This document shows positions 46,321 to 55,281 of a DNA stretch of 64,000 nucleotides, piece after piece. Position 1 is the first letter of the stretch. Every line of letters begins with the position of its first letter. Both the position numbers and the translations under genes were made by a program. The DNA comes from Ruegeria halocynthiae (GTDB lineage: Bacteria; Pseudomonadota; Alphaproteobacteria; Rhodobacterales; Rhodobacteraceae): positions 413,250-477,249 of the forward strand of contig NZ_JQEZ01000002.1 in NCBI RefSeq assembly GCF_000743705.1, in the 5' to 3' direction. Under the pieces are notes generated by a model. The model did not search any database. It saw only the letters and a list, made by a program, of their open reading frames with translations, and was not told the origin of the DNA.

Positions 46321-47574
46321 TCAATGCGATAAAAGCGATTGGTAAAACTCGGGCGTTTCCGCAGTGAATTCAGCCACCCATCCATTGGAATACCCCGCCA
46401 GCGGTGCCGCCAACACATTTTCCCCCTGCCAAACGGCGGGCGAGGCCAAAAGCGCCTTGCGCGGCTTACTCAGGGCGCGCCAGTCTGGAACCTGCGGCAA
46501 ACCGGCCTCGCCAAGCGCGCCGACCCGGGCATCAGGTGTCTGGGGACCGGCCAGAACCCACCGTTTGTCCCACGGTTTTTCCGGCATCACGGATTCCCCG
46601 GCTACCGCGTTTAGCTCCCTGCAAAACCACGTTTTATCGCCTTGCGGAAGCAGCAGACAGCCCGCCAAAGTCAGGGTTCGCCCCTCTTGGACCGCGGCCA
46701 AAGCCTGATCCAGCGATGACTGGCGTGGCGGATAACCCTGCCCCGCAATCCACGCGATGATGCCAACCACCATCCGCCGCTGAATCTCGTTGGGCAGCGC
46801 TTCAAATCCGCGACGCTCGATATAGATATCGCCGCTGTCCACCACAGCAATCTTGCGGGCGGAATCCTGCGTATAGCGCGCCAAAGCCTCGCGGGCTTGT
46901 GCAAGATTTTGCGCAACGCGAGTCAAAGATTTCGCGGTTATTCCCAACACATCCAGACCTGAAAGGGCCTCACGGGCTTTGATCCGGTCAAATCGGAGGT
47001 CGTGATTCGAAGGGTCCTCGATCCATTCCACGCCGCACTCGGACAAATATTGCCGCAGCTGCTCGCGTGTGATTCCCAACATCGGGCGCAGCAGACTTAC
47101 CCCGTCATAATCTCGTGTGTCGGGCATACCCGATAGACCAGTCACGCCAGACGCCCGGCCCAGGCGCATCAAAAAAGTCTCGGCCTGATCATCTGCCGTA
47201 TGGCCCAAAACTATCGCGCCAACCGCATGGCGATGTGCCCAGTTGGTCAACAGATCATATCGCGCCTGTCGGGCCTGATCCTGAAGGTTCCCTGCCCCGT
47301 CCCAGCCCTGCCACCTTAGGGTCTCATGCGGAATGCGCAGATGCGCCGCCTGTTCGGCAACGCGGGCGGCTTCGGCCGGGGCCTCGGGGCGTAGGCCGTG
47401 GTCCACCGTGGCCACAAGCAATTCGACCTGCTCGTACTGCGCAATCTCGTGCAGCAGATGCATCAGGGCCACCGAATCGCCACCGCCAGACACCGCCACG
47501 CCCAAGCGCGGCGGCAGGGTTTCCGGCAGCCGCGCGCGAAGTTCGGAGCGTAGGTTTTCGGCTCGGGCGGTCAA
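46321..47574 (-). CDS. tilS: tRNA(Ile)-lysidine synthase
   Basis: Adds lysine to cytidine 34 of the tRNA that reads AUA, changing its identity from methionine to isoleucine. The 417-residue enzyme has the PP-loop RLGVAVSGGGDSVALMHLL (about residues 22-40), the GHTADDQAETFLMRLGRASG block, and a C-terminal domain that is weakly conserved. It appears to start with TTG, overlapping the cpoB stop (TTGA); no closer ATG fits before the PP-loop. It is part of the cpoB-tilS-ftsH chain. Confidence 0.93.
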   Translation of the reverse strand: MTARAENLRSELRARLPETLPPRLGVAVSGGGDSVALMHLLHEIAQYEQVELLVATVDHGLRPEAPAEAARVAEQAAHLRIPHETLRWQGWDGAGNLQDQARQARYDLLTNWAHRHAVGAIVLGHTADDQAETFLMRLGRASGVTGLSGMPDTRDYDGVSLLRPMLGITREQLRQYLSECGVEWIEDPSNHDLRFDRIKAREALSGLDVLGITAKSLTRVAQNLAQAREALARYTQDSARKIAVVDSGDIYIERRGFEALPNEIQRRMVVGIIAWIAGQGYPPRQSSLDQALAAVQEGRTLTLAGCLLLPQGDKTWFCRELNAVAGESVMPEKPWDKRWVLAGPQTPDARVGALGEAGLPQVPDWRALSKPRKALLASPAVWQGENVLAAPLAGYSNGWVAEFTAETPEFYQSLLSH

Positions 47575-48395
47575 GAACAGCCCAAAGACGCCATTTCCTG
47601 CGTCGCATCAGCCACCGAGCCTGAGGCAGGAAACCGCACGCCGACTTCGGACAGGGTGATGCACGCCTGATCGGTTTGCCCCAGACGTCCCAAAGCGGCC
47701 CCAAGTTTGAACAGGGCTTCGGGCGCTAGCGCGCCCTCAGAATCACCGGTGAAACTGGCCAGAAACGCCCGCGCGGCCTCACGCGTGTCGCCCAGACCTT
47801 CCAACGCCTGTCCGCGTCTCAGATGGGCCTCGGGGGCCAACGGGCTGCCGGGATAAGAGGTGTCGAACTGTGTGAACTGATCAGCGGCAGCCTGAAAGTT
47901 TCCATCAGCCAGCGTCTGTGCCGCCGTATTGAAATCCGCCTGTTCGCCAACGGCAAGCTCACCTTGTCCGGACACGGACGGGGTCACTGGCGTTGGCGGC
48001 GTTGCAGCCGTAATCTGCGTTTCCCCACCAAGGGTCGAGGTCTCACCCAGTGTGCTCAGGTCGCCGCCTTCCAGCTCAACCAACCGGAATTCCAGATCAC
48101 CGATCCGGTTTGTTCCGTCCGTCACTACATTCTGGACCCGCTGGTTCAACTGTTCGGTCTGGCTGGTCAGGCGCTGCAACTCGGCCTCGATCGCGTCGAC
48201 GCGTTCCAGGACAGAACTGCCGGACAGGTTTGGAGAAGGGGTGCCAGTCGTCGAGAATTCACGCTTCAGGCGCTGAATTTCCACATGCAGCACCGTCAGC
48301 TCCTGACGGATATCCGCCAGGGTTTGCTGATCTTGTGCCTTCGCCACACCGGCGGTCGTAACGACCGCGGCCAAAACCCATCCTGCAATCCGCAT
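47571..48395 (-). CDS. cpoB: Tol-Pal cell-division coordinator CpoB (YbgF)
   Basis: Periplasmic protein that couples Tol-Pal constriction to peptidoglycan synthesis. The 274-residue precursor has a signal peptide (ending GVAKAQ), an N-terminal coiled coil (about 25-95; DIRQELTVLHVEIQRLKREF), a Thr/Pro-rich linker and C-terminal TPRs (about 150-270; ADGNFQAAADQFTQF, PLAPEAHLRRGQALEGLGDT). It starts 4 bp after pal and its stop overlaps tilS, so it lies within the tol operon chain. Confidence 0.93.
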   Translation of the reverse strand: MRIAGWVLAAVVTTAGVAKAQDQQTLADIRQELTVLHVEIQRLKREFSTTGTPSPNLSGSSVLERVDAIEAELQRLTSQTEQLNQRVQNVVTDGTNRIGDLEFRLVELEGGDLSTLGETSTLGGETQITAATPPTPVTPSVSGQGELAVGEQADFNTAAQTLADGNFQAAADQFTQFDTSYPGSPLAPEAHLRRGQALEGLGDTREAARAFLASFTGDSEGALAPEALFKLGAALGRLGQTDQACITLSEVGVRFPASGSVADATQEMASLGCS

Positions 48396-48399
48396 CGTC

Positions 48400-48903
48400 T
48401 TACCCTAACGTTGAACCGGTCAGCACCGTTACCGCGCGGCGGTTCTTGGAATAGCATTCCTCGGTGCTGCAAATCTCAATCGGGCGTTCCTTGCCAAAGC
48501 TGACCGTGGTCAGACGATTGCCCGCCACCCCGCGCGAGATCAGGTATTCGCGGGCCGCATTCGCCCGGCGCGCGCCCAGCGCAAGATTGTATTCGCGCGT
48601 ACCCTGTTCATCTGCATGGCCTTCGATCTTGGCCACAAAATCAGGGTTGGCCAGCAACCAGCTTGCCTGCCCTTCCAGAACCGTCTGGGCCTGTGGCGAC
48701 AAGGTGGATTGGTCCACGGCAAACAGCACACGATCCCCAACCGTTTGCTGGAAATACGCCGGCGAGCGCGGATCGCTGGGTGAACCCGGCGAGATCGCAC
48801 CATTGCCCCCTGCCCCACCGCCCAAAGCTGACGGATCATTGTTTGTGCAGGCGGCGATTACACTCAACGCGCCCAAAGCTATGACTTTGCCCAATAGATT
48901 CAT
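48400..48903 (-). CDS. pal: Peptidoglycan-associated lipoprotein Pal
   Basis: Outer-membrane lipoprotein that binds the cell wall and TolB. The 167-residue precursor has a lipobox VIAACTN (Cys about residue 19) and an OmpA-type domain: VLFAVDQSTLSPQAQ, IEGHADEQGTREYNLALGARRAN, and the SKNRRAVTVL Arg region that holds diaminopimelate. The length is typical. It lies 89 bp after tolB; that gap is AT-rich and may hold its own promoter. Confidence 0.95.
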   Translation of the reverse strand: MNLLGKVIALGALSVIAACTNNDPSALGGGAGGNGAISPGSPSDPRSPAYFQQTVGDRVLFAVDQSTLSPQAQTVLEGQASWLLANPDFVAKIEGHADEQGTREYNLALGARRANAAREYLISRGVAGNRLTTVSFGKERPIEICSTEECYSKNRRAVTVLTGSTLG

Positions 48904-48992
48904 TTCAAGTGCCTCATCGTTTTATCGGTTTATTACTGTCTGTGTTATCACAGTGCCGATTTATTGTGAACTTTTCCAACGCCCTGCCACGG

Positions 48993-50312
48993 TCAATTCT
49001 GCAATGGCCCCCATGACGGGTCGCTACCGCCATCCGGGGTGCGGACCGGACGCAGGTTGCGGCCTGAGATATCCACCGAATACAGCGTCGACCGACCACT
49101 TGCACCCTGCGTTTCGCGGGTGAACATGATGACACGGCCATTAGGTGACCATGTCGGCCCTTCGTCCAGGAAGGATGAGGTCAACAGACGCTCTTCGCTG
49201 CCGTCAACGCGCATGACGCCAATGTGGAACCGGCCCTTGTTTTGCTTGGTAAACGCAACCAGATCACCGCGCGGCGACCAGACCGGCGTGCCATAGCGCC
49301 CCTGACCGAAACTGATGCGGGTCGCCTCTCCGCCGTTTGCCGGCATGATATACAGCTGTGGCGTGCCCGAACGGTCGCTTTCGAACACGATCTGCGCGCC
49401 GTCCGGCGAATAGCTGGGCGCGGTTTCAATCGCTGGCGTGTTGGTCAAGCGCACGCTTTGCCCCGATGCCAGATCCATCTTCCACAGATCAGTATTGCCA
49501 CCTTGGATCAGCGAATACACAATCGAACGCCCGTCCGGGGAAAAGCGCGGGGAGAAGCTCATCGTGCCGTCCTGGGTTTTCAGCTCGCTCTGTTTGACGC
49601 GGTCGACGTCCAGAACATAAATGCGCGGCTGTCCTGTTTCATAGCTGGTGTACAGCAACCGGTCGCCCGTCGGGGAAAAGCGCGGGGCCAGAACGATCGC
49701 GGCGCTGTCAGTCAGATACTGCACGTTTGCGCCGTCATAATCCATGATCGCCAGCCGTTTCAGACGTTGGTTCTTGGGACCGCTTTCCGACACAAAGGCC
49801 ACCCGGCTGTCGAAATACCCACCTTCGCCAGTCAGACGGCTATAGACCTGATCGGACACCTTGTGGGCCATGCGCCGCCAGCCCTCGGTCGTGCCGGAAA
49901 ATTGCAGGCCATTCCCCAGCTCTTGACCTGCGAACACGTCCCACACACGGAACCGCACGGTCAGACGATTGCCCGAAACATTCACGGCCCCGGTAACCAG
50001 AGCCTGCGCATTGATGGCCTTCCAATCCGCGAATTGCACCGGTGCCTCAAAACTGCTGACACGGCTGATGAACGCGTCCGACGATATTTCACGGAACAAC
50101 CCGGTGCCCGTCAGATCCGCTGCGACAACCCGCGAGATGTCCTGCGCGTATTGCGCCGCCGCAGGACCGTCAGGGACAAAATTCGGTGCCGCGAATGGCA
50201 AAGGTTCGATCACACCAATATCCAAATCAAGGCGAAGCGGTCCGTTCTGGGCGTATACCGGCGCTGTCAATAACGTCAGGCCAAGCAACAGGCTGGTCAG
50301 AAGTCTCATCAT
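48993..50312 (-). CDS. tolB: Tol-Pal periplasmic protein TolB
   Basis: Periplasmic six-bladed beta-propeller that shuttles between Pal and the TolA complex. The 439-residue precursor has a signal peptide (ending APVYAQN), an N-terminal alpha/beta domain (about 22-170), and propeller repeats such as [33 protein letters not shown] and [19 protein letters not shown]. Its ATG overlaps the tolA stop by 4 bp. Confidence 0.96.
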   Translation of the reverse strand: MMRLLTSLLLGLTLLTAPVYAQNGPLRLDLDIGVIEPLPFAAPNFVPDGPAAAQYAQDISRVVAADLTGTGLFREISSDAFISRVSSFEAPVQFADWKAINAQALVTGAVNVSGNRLTVRFRVWDVFAGQELGNGLQFSGTTEGWRRMAHKVSDQVYSRLTGEGGYFDSRVAFVSESGPKNQRLKRLAIMDYDGANVQYLTDSAAIVLAPRFSPTGDRLLYTSYETGQPRIYVLDVDRVKQSELKTQDGTMSFSPRFSPDGRSIVYSLIQGGNTDLWKMDLASGQSVRLTNTPAIETAPSYSPDGAQIVFESDRSGTPQLYIMPANGGEATRISFGQGRYGTPVWSPRGDLVAFTKQNKGRFHIGVMRVDGSEERLLTSSFLDEGPTWSPNGRVIMFTRETQGASGRSTLYSVDISGRNLRPVRTPDGGSDPSWGPLQN

Positions 50313-51409
50313 TTGATCCGCATCCTCTCGGGATTGAATGTAATCTCAATATCTTGCCACTGCTCGTATTTGTCAGCAGGCAGCTGGTATCCTTTGGCTC
50401 CACAGCGCAATACCGCCCGGCGCGCAGCCTGGTAAGCCTGATCCACCGAACCGGGCGTACCACCAGAACTGTCCAGCAGTTTCAGGCTTCCGCCTTCAAC
50501 CTTTCCGTCCCGCGTCAATGAAAAACCAACCACAACAATAGTGTTGAGCGCATCAGTAGACAGCGCACCGACGTTCCAGCATTGGGAGACCGCCAGACGC
50601 ATGGCATTTTTCTCACCAATGGTCAGTGGCGGGCCAGAGGGTTCGTCGCTTTGCTCCAGGGCTTCGGCCAGCGCATCGTTGATCGCGGCCTCATTGCTTG
50701 GCGCAGGTTCGGGCGGGGTCGGCTCTTGATCCTCGGCCACTTCGGGTTGCGCCGGAGGCGTGGGGCGATTTGGTCGGACCCGTGGGCGCGGCGAGGTGCG
50801 CGGGGCGTATTCTTCAACCTCTTCAGCCTCAGTCACAATTTCATCGGTTGCTTCTTCCTGAGCGGTCTGGTCCTGCTGTTCTTGCTGTGTCTCTGCGCCT
50901 TCATCCAGCGATACGGCCGGCGTTTCCACGTCATCAGGTTTGACATCCGGCGGCGGCGGAGCAATCGGTTCCGGCGCGACCTTGTCTGCCGGGCGCGGCT
51001 GCGCCTCGGGCCCGGGTGGTGCGGGCAGCACCTCTGTCACCGGTTCAGGTGGTTCAAGCGTGGGGGGCTCTTCGACGGCTTCGGGCTCGGGTGGGGCTTC
51101 GACGGCTTCGGGCACCGGATCGGGCTCGGGCTCGGGTGGTGTGGCAACCTCTGGCCGGGGCTGTTCTTCTTCGACCGGCTGGGGGGCACTGATTTCGTCT
51201 TCGGGCGGTTCGGGTTCCTGCAATGCAGCAGGGGTCGGAACTTCGGGCGCATTGCGCTGTGCGGTCAGCACGTCAAATTGCTCAGCGGAAATCACGGACA
51301 CTTCCTGTACCGCCATGGGCAAGGGTTCGGACCGGAAGGTGCCGCCAAACAGCGCCCATCCAATCAAACTGACGTGGGCAATCGCCGAGATCCTGGTGCC
51401 GGTATCCAC
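50309..51409 (-). CDS. tolA: TolA-like energy transducer with Pro/Glu-rich spacer
   Basis: Inner-membrane protein that reaches across the periplasm to drive TolB-Pal. The 366-residue product has one N-terminal membrane segment (about 8-25), a long spacer (about residues 50-240) rich in Pro and Glu with PEPEP-like repeats, and a C-terminal globular domain (about 265-366; [21 protein letters not shown]). The spacer differs from the Ala/Lys-rich coiled coil of E. coli TolA. The start is GTG, with a GAGG box 7 bp upstream; tolR ends 9 bp before it. Confidence 0.9.
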   Translation of the reverse strand: MDTGTRISAIAHVSLIGWALFGGTFRSEPLPMAVQEVSVISAEQFDVLTAQRNAPEVPTPAALQEPEPPEDEISAPQPVEEEQPRPEVATPPEPEPDPVPEAVEAPPEPEAVEEPPTLEPPEPVTEVLPAPPGPEAQPRPADKVAPEPIAPPPPDVKPDDVETPAVSLDEGAETQQEQQDQTAQEEATDEIVTEAEEVEEYAPRTSPRPRVRPNRPTPPAQPEVAEDQEPTPPEPAPSNEAAINDALAEALEQSDEPSGPPLTIGEKNAMRLAVSQCWNVGALSTDALNTIVVVGFSLTRDGKVEGGSLKLLDSSGGTPGSVDQAYQAARRAVLRCGAKGYQLPADKYEQWQDIEITFNPERMRIK

Positions 51410-51418
51410 CGCGCGGCC

Positions 51419-51895
51419 TCACTCTCCACCTTCGTCGAACGTCGGGCCGCCGGTGTCGGTGACAAGCCCCACATTGGAAAACCCGCCCGCATTCAGCGCA
51501 CCCATGACCTGCATCACCTGCGCGTAAGGGATCGCACCATCGGCACGCAGGAATACGCGGTCACTGCTACGCTCGGACGCGATGGCGCGCAGCTTGCCGA
51601 TCAGTTCTTCGCGCAAAACATCCGTGGTTTGAATCTGCACCTGCCCTTCGGCAGTCAGCGTCACAGTCAGCGGCTCTTCGTTATCGCCGGGCAAGGCGCT
51701 GGCGGCCGTCTTGGGCAGGTCGACAGGGACACCTACGGTCAACAAAGGGGCCGCCACCATGAAAATGATCAACAACACCAGCATGACGTCAACAAAAGGC
51801 GTCACGTTGATCTCAGCCATCGGCTGCGCGCGACCGCGACGCCGACCGCGTCTGCGCCCGTTCCCGCCTGATGATTGTTGAACCGCCGCACCCAT
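51419..51895 (-). CDS. tolR: Tol-Pal proton-channel protein TolR
   Basis: Inner-membrane partner of TolQ in the proton channel. The 158-residue protein has a short Arg/Gly-rich N-terminus, a single membrane segment with the essential aspartate in MAEINVTPFVDVMLVLLI, and a C-terminal periplasmic domain (DLPKTAASALPGDNEEPLTV onward). The ATG at 51895 is chosen, one base after the tolQ stop; the frame runs open to 51973. Confidence 0.94.
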   Translation of the reverse strand: MGAAVQQSSGGNGRRRGRRRGRAQPMAEINVTPFVDVMLVLLIIFMVAAPLLTVGVPVDLPKTAASALPGDNEEPLTVTLTAEGQVQIQTTDVLREELIGKLRAIASERSSDRVFLRADGAIPYAQVMQVMGALNAGGFSNVGLVTDTGGPTFDEGGE

Positions 51896-51896
51896 G

Positions 51897-52592
51897 TCAG
51901 CTGTCCAACTGACGCGACAGGATAGTGGCAAATTCGTCGGCAAACGCTTCATAGCCGCCAACGATCCGATCACTGTCGGCGCTGAGCTTGTTGTAGAAAA
52001 TCACCGCCGGGATCGCAGCCAGCAGGCCCAGACCGGTGGCCAGCAAAGCCTCGGCAATGCCCGGCGCCACAACGGCCAGGTTGGTATTTTGCTGCTCGGC
52101 AATCTCGATAAAGGCGTTCATGATGCCCCAGACTGTGCCGAACAGGCCAACAAACGGCGCGGTCGAACCGACCGTGGCCAGGATCGGCAGGCCCTTTTGC
52201 AATGTCTCGGATTCTTTTGCGATCGCCACATCCATCGAGCGGTCAATCCGCGCCGTGGCCCCCGCGATCAGCCCGCCATCGGTGCGGTGCGACCTGCGCC
52301 ATTCGATCATACCGGCGGCAAATATCTTTTCCGAACTGCCGTCCGGCTGCGTGCCGGTCTGCTCAAACAGCTCATCCAGAGGGTTGCCGGACCAGAAAGA
52401 TTCATCGAACACCTGCGCTTCGCGCCGCGCGGCACGATAGTTGATCAGCTTTTGCACGATGATCGACCAGGACCAGAATGATGCGACGATCAGCATCAAC
52501 ATCACCAGTTTTACGATAAAGGTTGCGCGGGCAAATAGCCCCCACATGGAGAAGTCGATCTCCTGCGCCAGCGCCAGCGTTTCAGCTTCCAT
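51897..52592 (-). CDS. tolQ: Tol-Pal proton-channel protein TolQ
   Basis: MotA/ExbB-family inner-membrane protein that forms the proton channel with TolR. The 231-residue product has three membrane segments; GLPILATVGSTAPFVGLFGTVWG and LLATGLGLLAAIPAVIFYNKL are the family blocks, and the GSTAPFVGLFGTV stretch lines the channel. The ATG at 52592 begins the family sequence (MEAETLALAQEIDFSMWG); the frame stays open to 52697. It heads the tolQRAB-pal-cpoB set, with ybgC 109 bp upstream. Confidence 0.95.
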   Translation of the reverse strand: MEAETLALAQEIDFSMWGLFARATFIVKLVMLMLIVASFWSWSIIVQKLINYRAARREAQVFDESFWSGNPLDELFEQTGTQPDGSSEKIFAAGMIEWRRSHRTDGGLIAGATARIDRSMDVAIAKESETLQKGLPILATVGSTAPFVGLFGTVWGIMNAFIEIAEQQNTNLAVVAPGIAEALLATGLGLLAAIPAVIFYNKLSADSDRIVGGYEAFADEFATILSRQLDS

Positions 52593-52701
52593 GAACCTGC
52601 TCTTTGTTTTGCCTGATGGCCGTTTGTCTGGCCTTGTTTTTTCAAACGCTACCGTAGATGGCCATGAATTGCCATCAGAACCACCCCGGCCTTTCAAATT
52701 G

Positions 52702-53109
52702 TTACATCAATGCGCGAATCTCTGCCGGAAGCCGCATGGGTTTGCCCTGCGCATTCATACAGACCGCCGTGACGGTGGCCCGAAAAATCTCGACCTCGCC
52801 CCTTTTGATGACCTGCCCCATGGACAGCCGAACGCCCGAGATTGAAACAACCCAGGTTTCAACCGTCAGCTCGTCATCAAATTTCGCGGCGGCCAGATAA
52901 TCCGCTTCGATCCGGCGCACGACCCAGACAATCCCCGCGTCGCGCATGGCGTTCTGGTCATTGCCTAATTGCCGCACATATTCAGACCGCGCGCGTTCGA
53001 TGAATTTCAGGTAGTTCGCGTGATAGACCACGCCCCCCATATCGGTGTCTTCGTAATAGACCCGGATCGGAAAAACATGTGTCCGATGTTTGATGGGGTT
53101 CTCGGTCAT
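52702..53109 (-). CDS. ybgC: Acyl-CoA thioester hydrolase YbgC
   Basis: Hot-dog-fold thioesterase that cleaves short acyl-CoA thioesters, often encoded ahead of tolQ. The 135-residue protein has FPIRVYYEDTDMGGVVYHANYLKFIERAR with the catalytic aspartate in DTDMGGVVYH, and the ADYLAAAKFDDELTVET strand region. The length is usual. It is the first gene of the cluster in this window and lies 208 bp from the M15-type peptidase gene upstream; that gap shows no other feature. Confidence 0.94.
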   Translation of the reverse strand: MTENPIKHRTHVFPIRVYYEDTDMGGVVYHANYLKFIERARSEYVRQLGNDQNAMRDAGIVWVVRRIEADYLAAAKFDDELTVETWVVSISGVRLSMGQVIKRGEVEIFRATVTAVCMNAQGKPMRLPAEIRALM

Positions 53110-53317
53110 GGTTGCAGATCCGGCGCTTAAGTTGCTTCAGGCTTTCGGGCTGGGGACGTGCCTCAGCCCCTCACAGTTGCCTATGCGCTGCCTGTCCCGC
53201 AATCCCCTGCGCCCATAAAGTTCGCATGATGAGACACTTAGTTTCGAAATTCAGCCATTTACCAAAAGCGGTTGCGATTGCCGGTGGTAAGAGCGCGCGA
53301 GCTTGTCACGCGGCAAA

Positions 53318-54280
53318 TCAAAGCACACCTTCACTTATCCATCTTCGAAGCTGTTGTTCGCTGACCTCAAAGTGAATGGAATCTTCCTTTTCGAATCCCC
53401 CACCCCAAACCCATCCGTTTTCTATGAAGACAAGCGCGATACGATATAGGTCTACGTCCACCTGTTCGTCGTTGAAATTGTCGAGCTGCCCGTTCAGGCT
53501 TATGTCGATCGCAGTCCCCCAACTATGAGAACTTGCCGGAGTGTAGTCGCCGTAGTTGCGCACACAGAGCGACCCTGCAACCCCAAGCATCTGAGAGAGG
53601 TCAGGGTGTCTGTCCTCTATCACAGAAAATATTTCTTCAAGCGATCGTATAGCGGGTTCCAACAAATGTACCCTTAGCCCACCGACTATTGCCGTTTCCA
53701 GTTTGGCTTTCAAAACTTCGTTTGTGATCGGTTCGCAATGCTCGCTGAGCACCTCACGAGGTTTTCCAAGGTTCTCTTCAAGGAAGGTCGTGCTTGGCGC
53801 TATCAGAACTCCATTCACTTCCGAACGATCAATGCCGATTTCTTCAAAACTGACTGTGCCTGTCAAAGAAGCCCCTGGTCCGGTCCCAGGCTCTCTGTCT
53901 TCGTAATACTCTCGGATGCTGGCGACGGTCTCGGGGTCTTGAACCAGTTCCGTATCAATCAGGAATTCAAGATTGCGTTGAACCTGCTCGGGGTCGCCAA
54001 TTCCGATCATCTCAAGAATGCGTTCTCGCTCAGCCGCGGTTTCGGCCAAAACGATATTCCGTTCGTGCTCGGTTGCGGATGCCGCGCGGTCAAGGGACGA
54101 ACTGTAGTAAGTGACAACTGCGTTCCCCAATGCCCCAACAGCGGCCGCAAAGATCGCGACGACTAATGGCGATTTCCAAGAGTTTTTCCGGGTATTTGCA
54201 ATATTGTGCTCCAGCCCTCGTTCTTTTACGCGAATCTCTCGGTCAAGTAATTCAAGCTTCTTGAGTTCAATCTCAGACAC
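53318..54280 (-). CDS. Membrane-anchored M15-type peptidase with coiled-coil N-terminus
   Basis: A 320-residue protein I recognise only in part. Residues 1-37 form a coiled coil (ELKKLELLDREIRVKERGLE), 38-58 a membrane segment (SPLVVAIFAAAVGALGNAVV), then a charged helical stretch ending NLEFLIDTELVQDPE, and a C-terminal M15-like domain whose zinc residues would be His252 and Asp259 (SSHSWGTAIDI) and His303 (DSIHFEV). The GTG at 54280 is chosen because AGGGAG stands 6 bp before it; an ATG at 54316 has none. Codons look less GC-rich than those of the neighbours. Role unknown. Confidence 0.72.
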   Translation of the reverse strand: MSEIELKKLELLDREIRVKERGLEHNIANTRKNSWKSPLVVAIFAAAVGALGNAVVTYYSSSLDRAASATEHERNIVLAETAAERERILEMIGIGDPEQVQRNLEFLIDTELVQDPETVASIREYYEDREPGTGPGASLTGTVSFEEIGIDRSEVNGVLIAPSTTFLEENLGKPREVLSEHCEPITNEVLKAKLETAIVGGLRVHLLEPAIRSLEEIFSVIEDRHPDLSQMLGVAGSLCVRNYGDYTPASSHSWGTAIDISLNGQLDNFNDEQVDVDLYRIALVFIENGWVWGGGFEKEDSIHFEVSEQQLRRWISEGVL

Positions 54281-54596
54281 GGTTTCTCCCTCGCGACTTG
54301 TCACGAAACATAACACGAACCTGATTTAATTACACAAAACTGCCGGAATTGGCGCAGTTGGCTTTTATCGACTGTCATTGCGCCCTGCGGAGAAAGCCCC
54401 TGGCGCGTCCGTCGTGCGTGATACTGCGCGGTTCACAAACATCGGCCGGTACAGAGCTTGGAAACCGAAAGTGCTCTGACTGTTTATCGAGAGGCATAGG
54501 CGGTCAGTGATCTGATCGAGTCAGAGTCTTTTTGAACCCGAGGCAATCAGATCAGAGGGTTTCATCGCCAAACCTGAGGGCCAGCATGCGCCCGCA
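54281..54596. other. 316-bp gap with inverted repeat, possible remnant
   Basis: No intact gene was found. TGATCTGAT (54508-54516) and ATCAGATCA (54546-54554) are inverted 9-mers. A short plus-strand frame ending at a TGA near 54479 reads ARFTNIGRYRAWKPKVL but has no start codon that I can find; it may be a decayed gene fragment. The AT-rich part near 54320-54345 could be the promoter of the M15-type gene. Confidence 0.35.
54508..54554. repeat. Inverted 9-mers near the unknown gene
   Basis: TGATCTGAT (54508-54516) and ATCAGATCA (54546-54554) are perfect inverted repeats 29 bp apart, 43 bp past the end of the 207-residue gene. It may be a weak terminator or one end of a past insertion. Confidence 0.35.
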
Positions 54597-55220
54597 TCAC
54601 TGAGGCGTATTCAACCGTGCGAACAGGCGCAGCGCATGGGACGCGTCCTGCGCAGCCCCCGGCAGGATCGGATCATAGGCAGCGCGGATCAACTCGGCGA
54701 TGTCAGGGCGCAAGACGGTTGTGTCCCCGACCACTGCAAGGGGCGATTGCGTGCGAAACGCGGCATCGGACCACAGCAAAATCGTCTGCACCACCTGACT
54801 CAGCGCCAAAGTCTCGGCTGGAAGTTTTGACAGCTCGGTGTCCATTTTCAGGAAAACAAAGGCTGCGCGGATCTCTCCGGTCTTTTCAAAGCGGAAAACC
54901 CGGTACTGGTTGGCATCCGCCGCCATCAGACGTTCGACCAGAGGTGTCAGGTCCGGGATCAACCGGTCCAGATCAGGCACGTCCAACAATTCCTGCCAGT
55001 CGCGGAAAAAGAAGACCATGCAGTTCGCGCCCAGCTCGGGGTCGGTTTCGGCCATTTTATGTCCCGCAAGGGTCACAACGGCCTCAAACGCGCCTTTGAC
55101 GGTGGCCAAAGTGTCATCTTCGACGCCGAACACAATCGGCACAATTGGCCGCCCCCAACGTGCAAACAGGAAATCTCCGCTTTCGCGGGTAAACAGCGCT
55201 TGAATATCCTCGGGTGTCAC
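54597..55220 (-). CDS. Conserved-looking protein of unknown function
   Basis: A 207-residue soluble protein with no signal peptide or membrane segment. Blocks such as FARWGRPIVPIVFGVEDDTL, MAETDPELGANCMVFFFRDWQEL and YRVFRFEKTGEIRAAFVFLKM look structured, alpha/beta in pattern. I do not recognise the family, though the style and GC fit the chromosome and I think relatives occur in Rhodobacteraceae. The GTG at 55220 is chosen over TTG 55226 because TGAGGA stands at the right distance. It lies between ruvB and the M15-type gene, 61 bp after ruvB starts its downstream side. Confidence 0.65.
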   Translation of the reverse strand: MTPEDIQALFTRESGDFLFARWGRPIVPIVFGVEDDTLATVKGAFEAVVTLAGHKMAETDPELGANCMVFFFRDWQELLDVPDLDRLIPDLTPLVERLMAADANQYRVFRFEKTGEIRAAFVFLKMDTELSKLPAETLALSQVVQTILLWSDAAFRTQSPLAVVGDTTVLRPDIAELIRAAYDPILPGAAQDASHALRLFARLNTPQ

Positions 55221-55281
55221 GCACAATCCTCAACGGTCGGGTTTGATTTGGCCAAACCTTTAAAAGGTCCGGACTGGCGCT

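Noticed and set aside
50582-51871. 429-codon plus-strand frame opposite tolA/tolR
   Set aside because: Gly/Phe/Arg-rich shadow of the Pro/Glu-rich tolA spacer; no independent start signal.
54400-54480. Start-less plus-strand frame in the gap after the 207-residue gene
   Set aside because: It has no start codon or ribosome-binding site and no known domain, so it is described as a possible remnant and not called as a gene.
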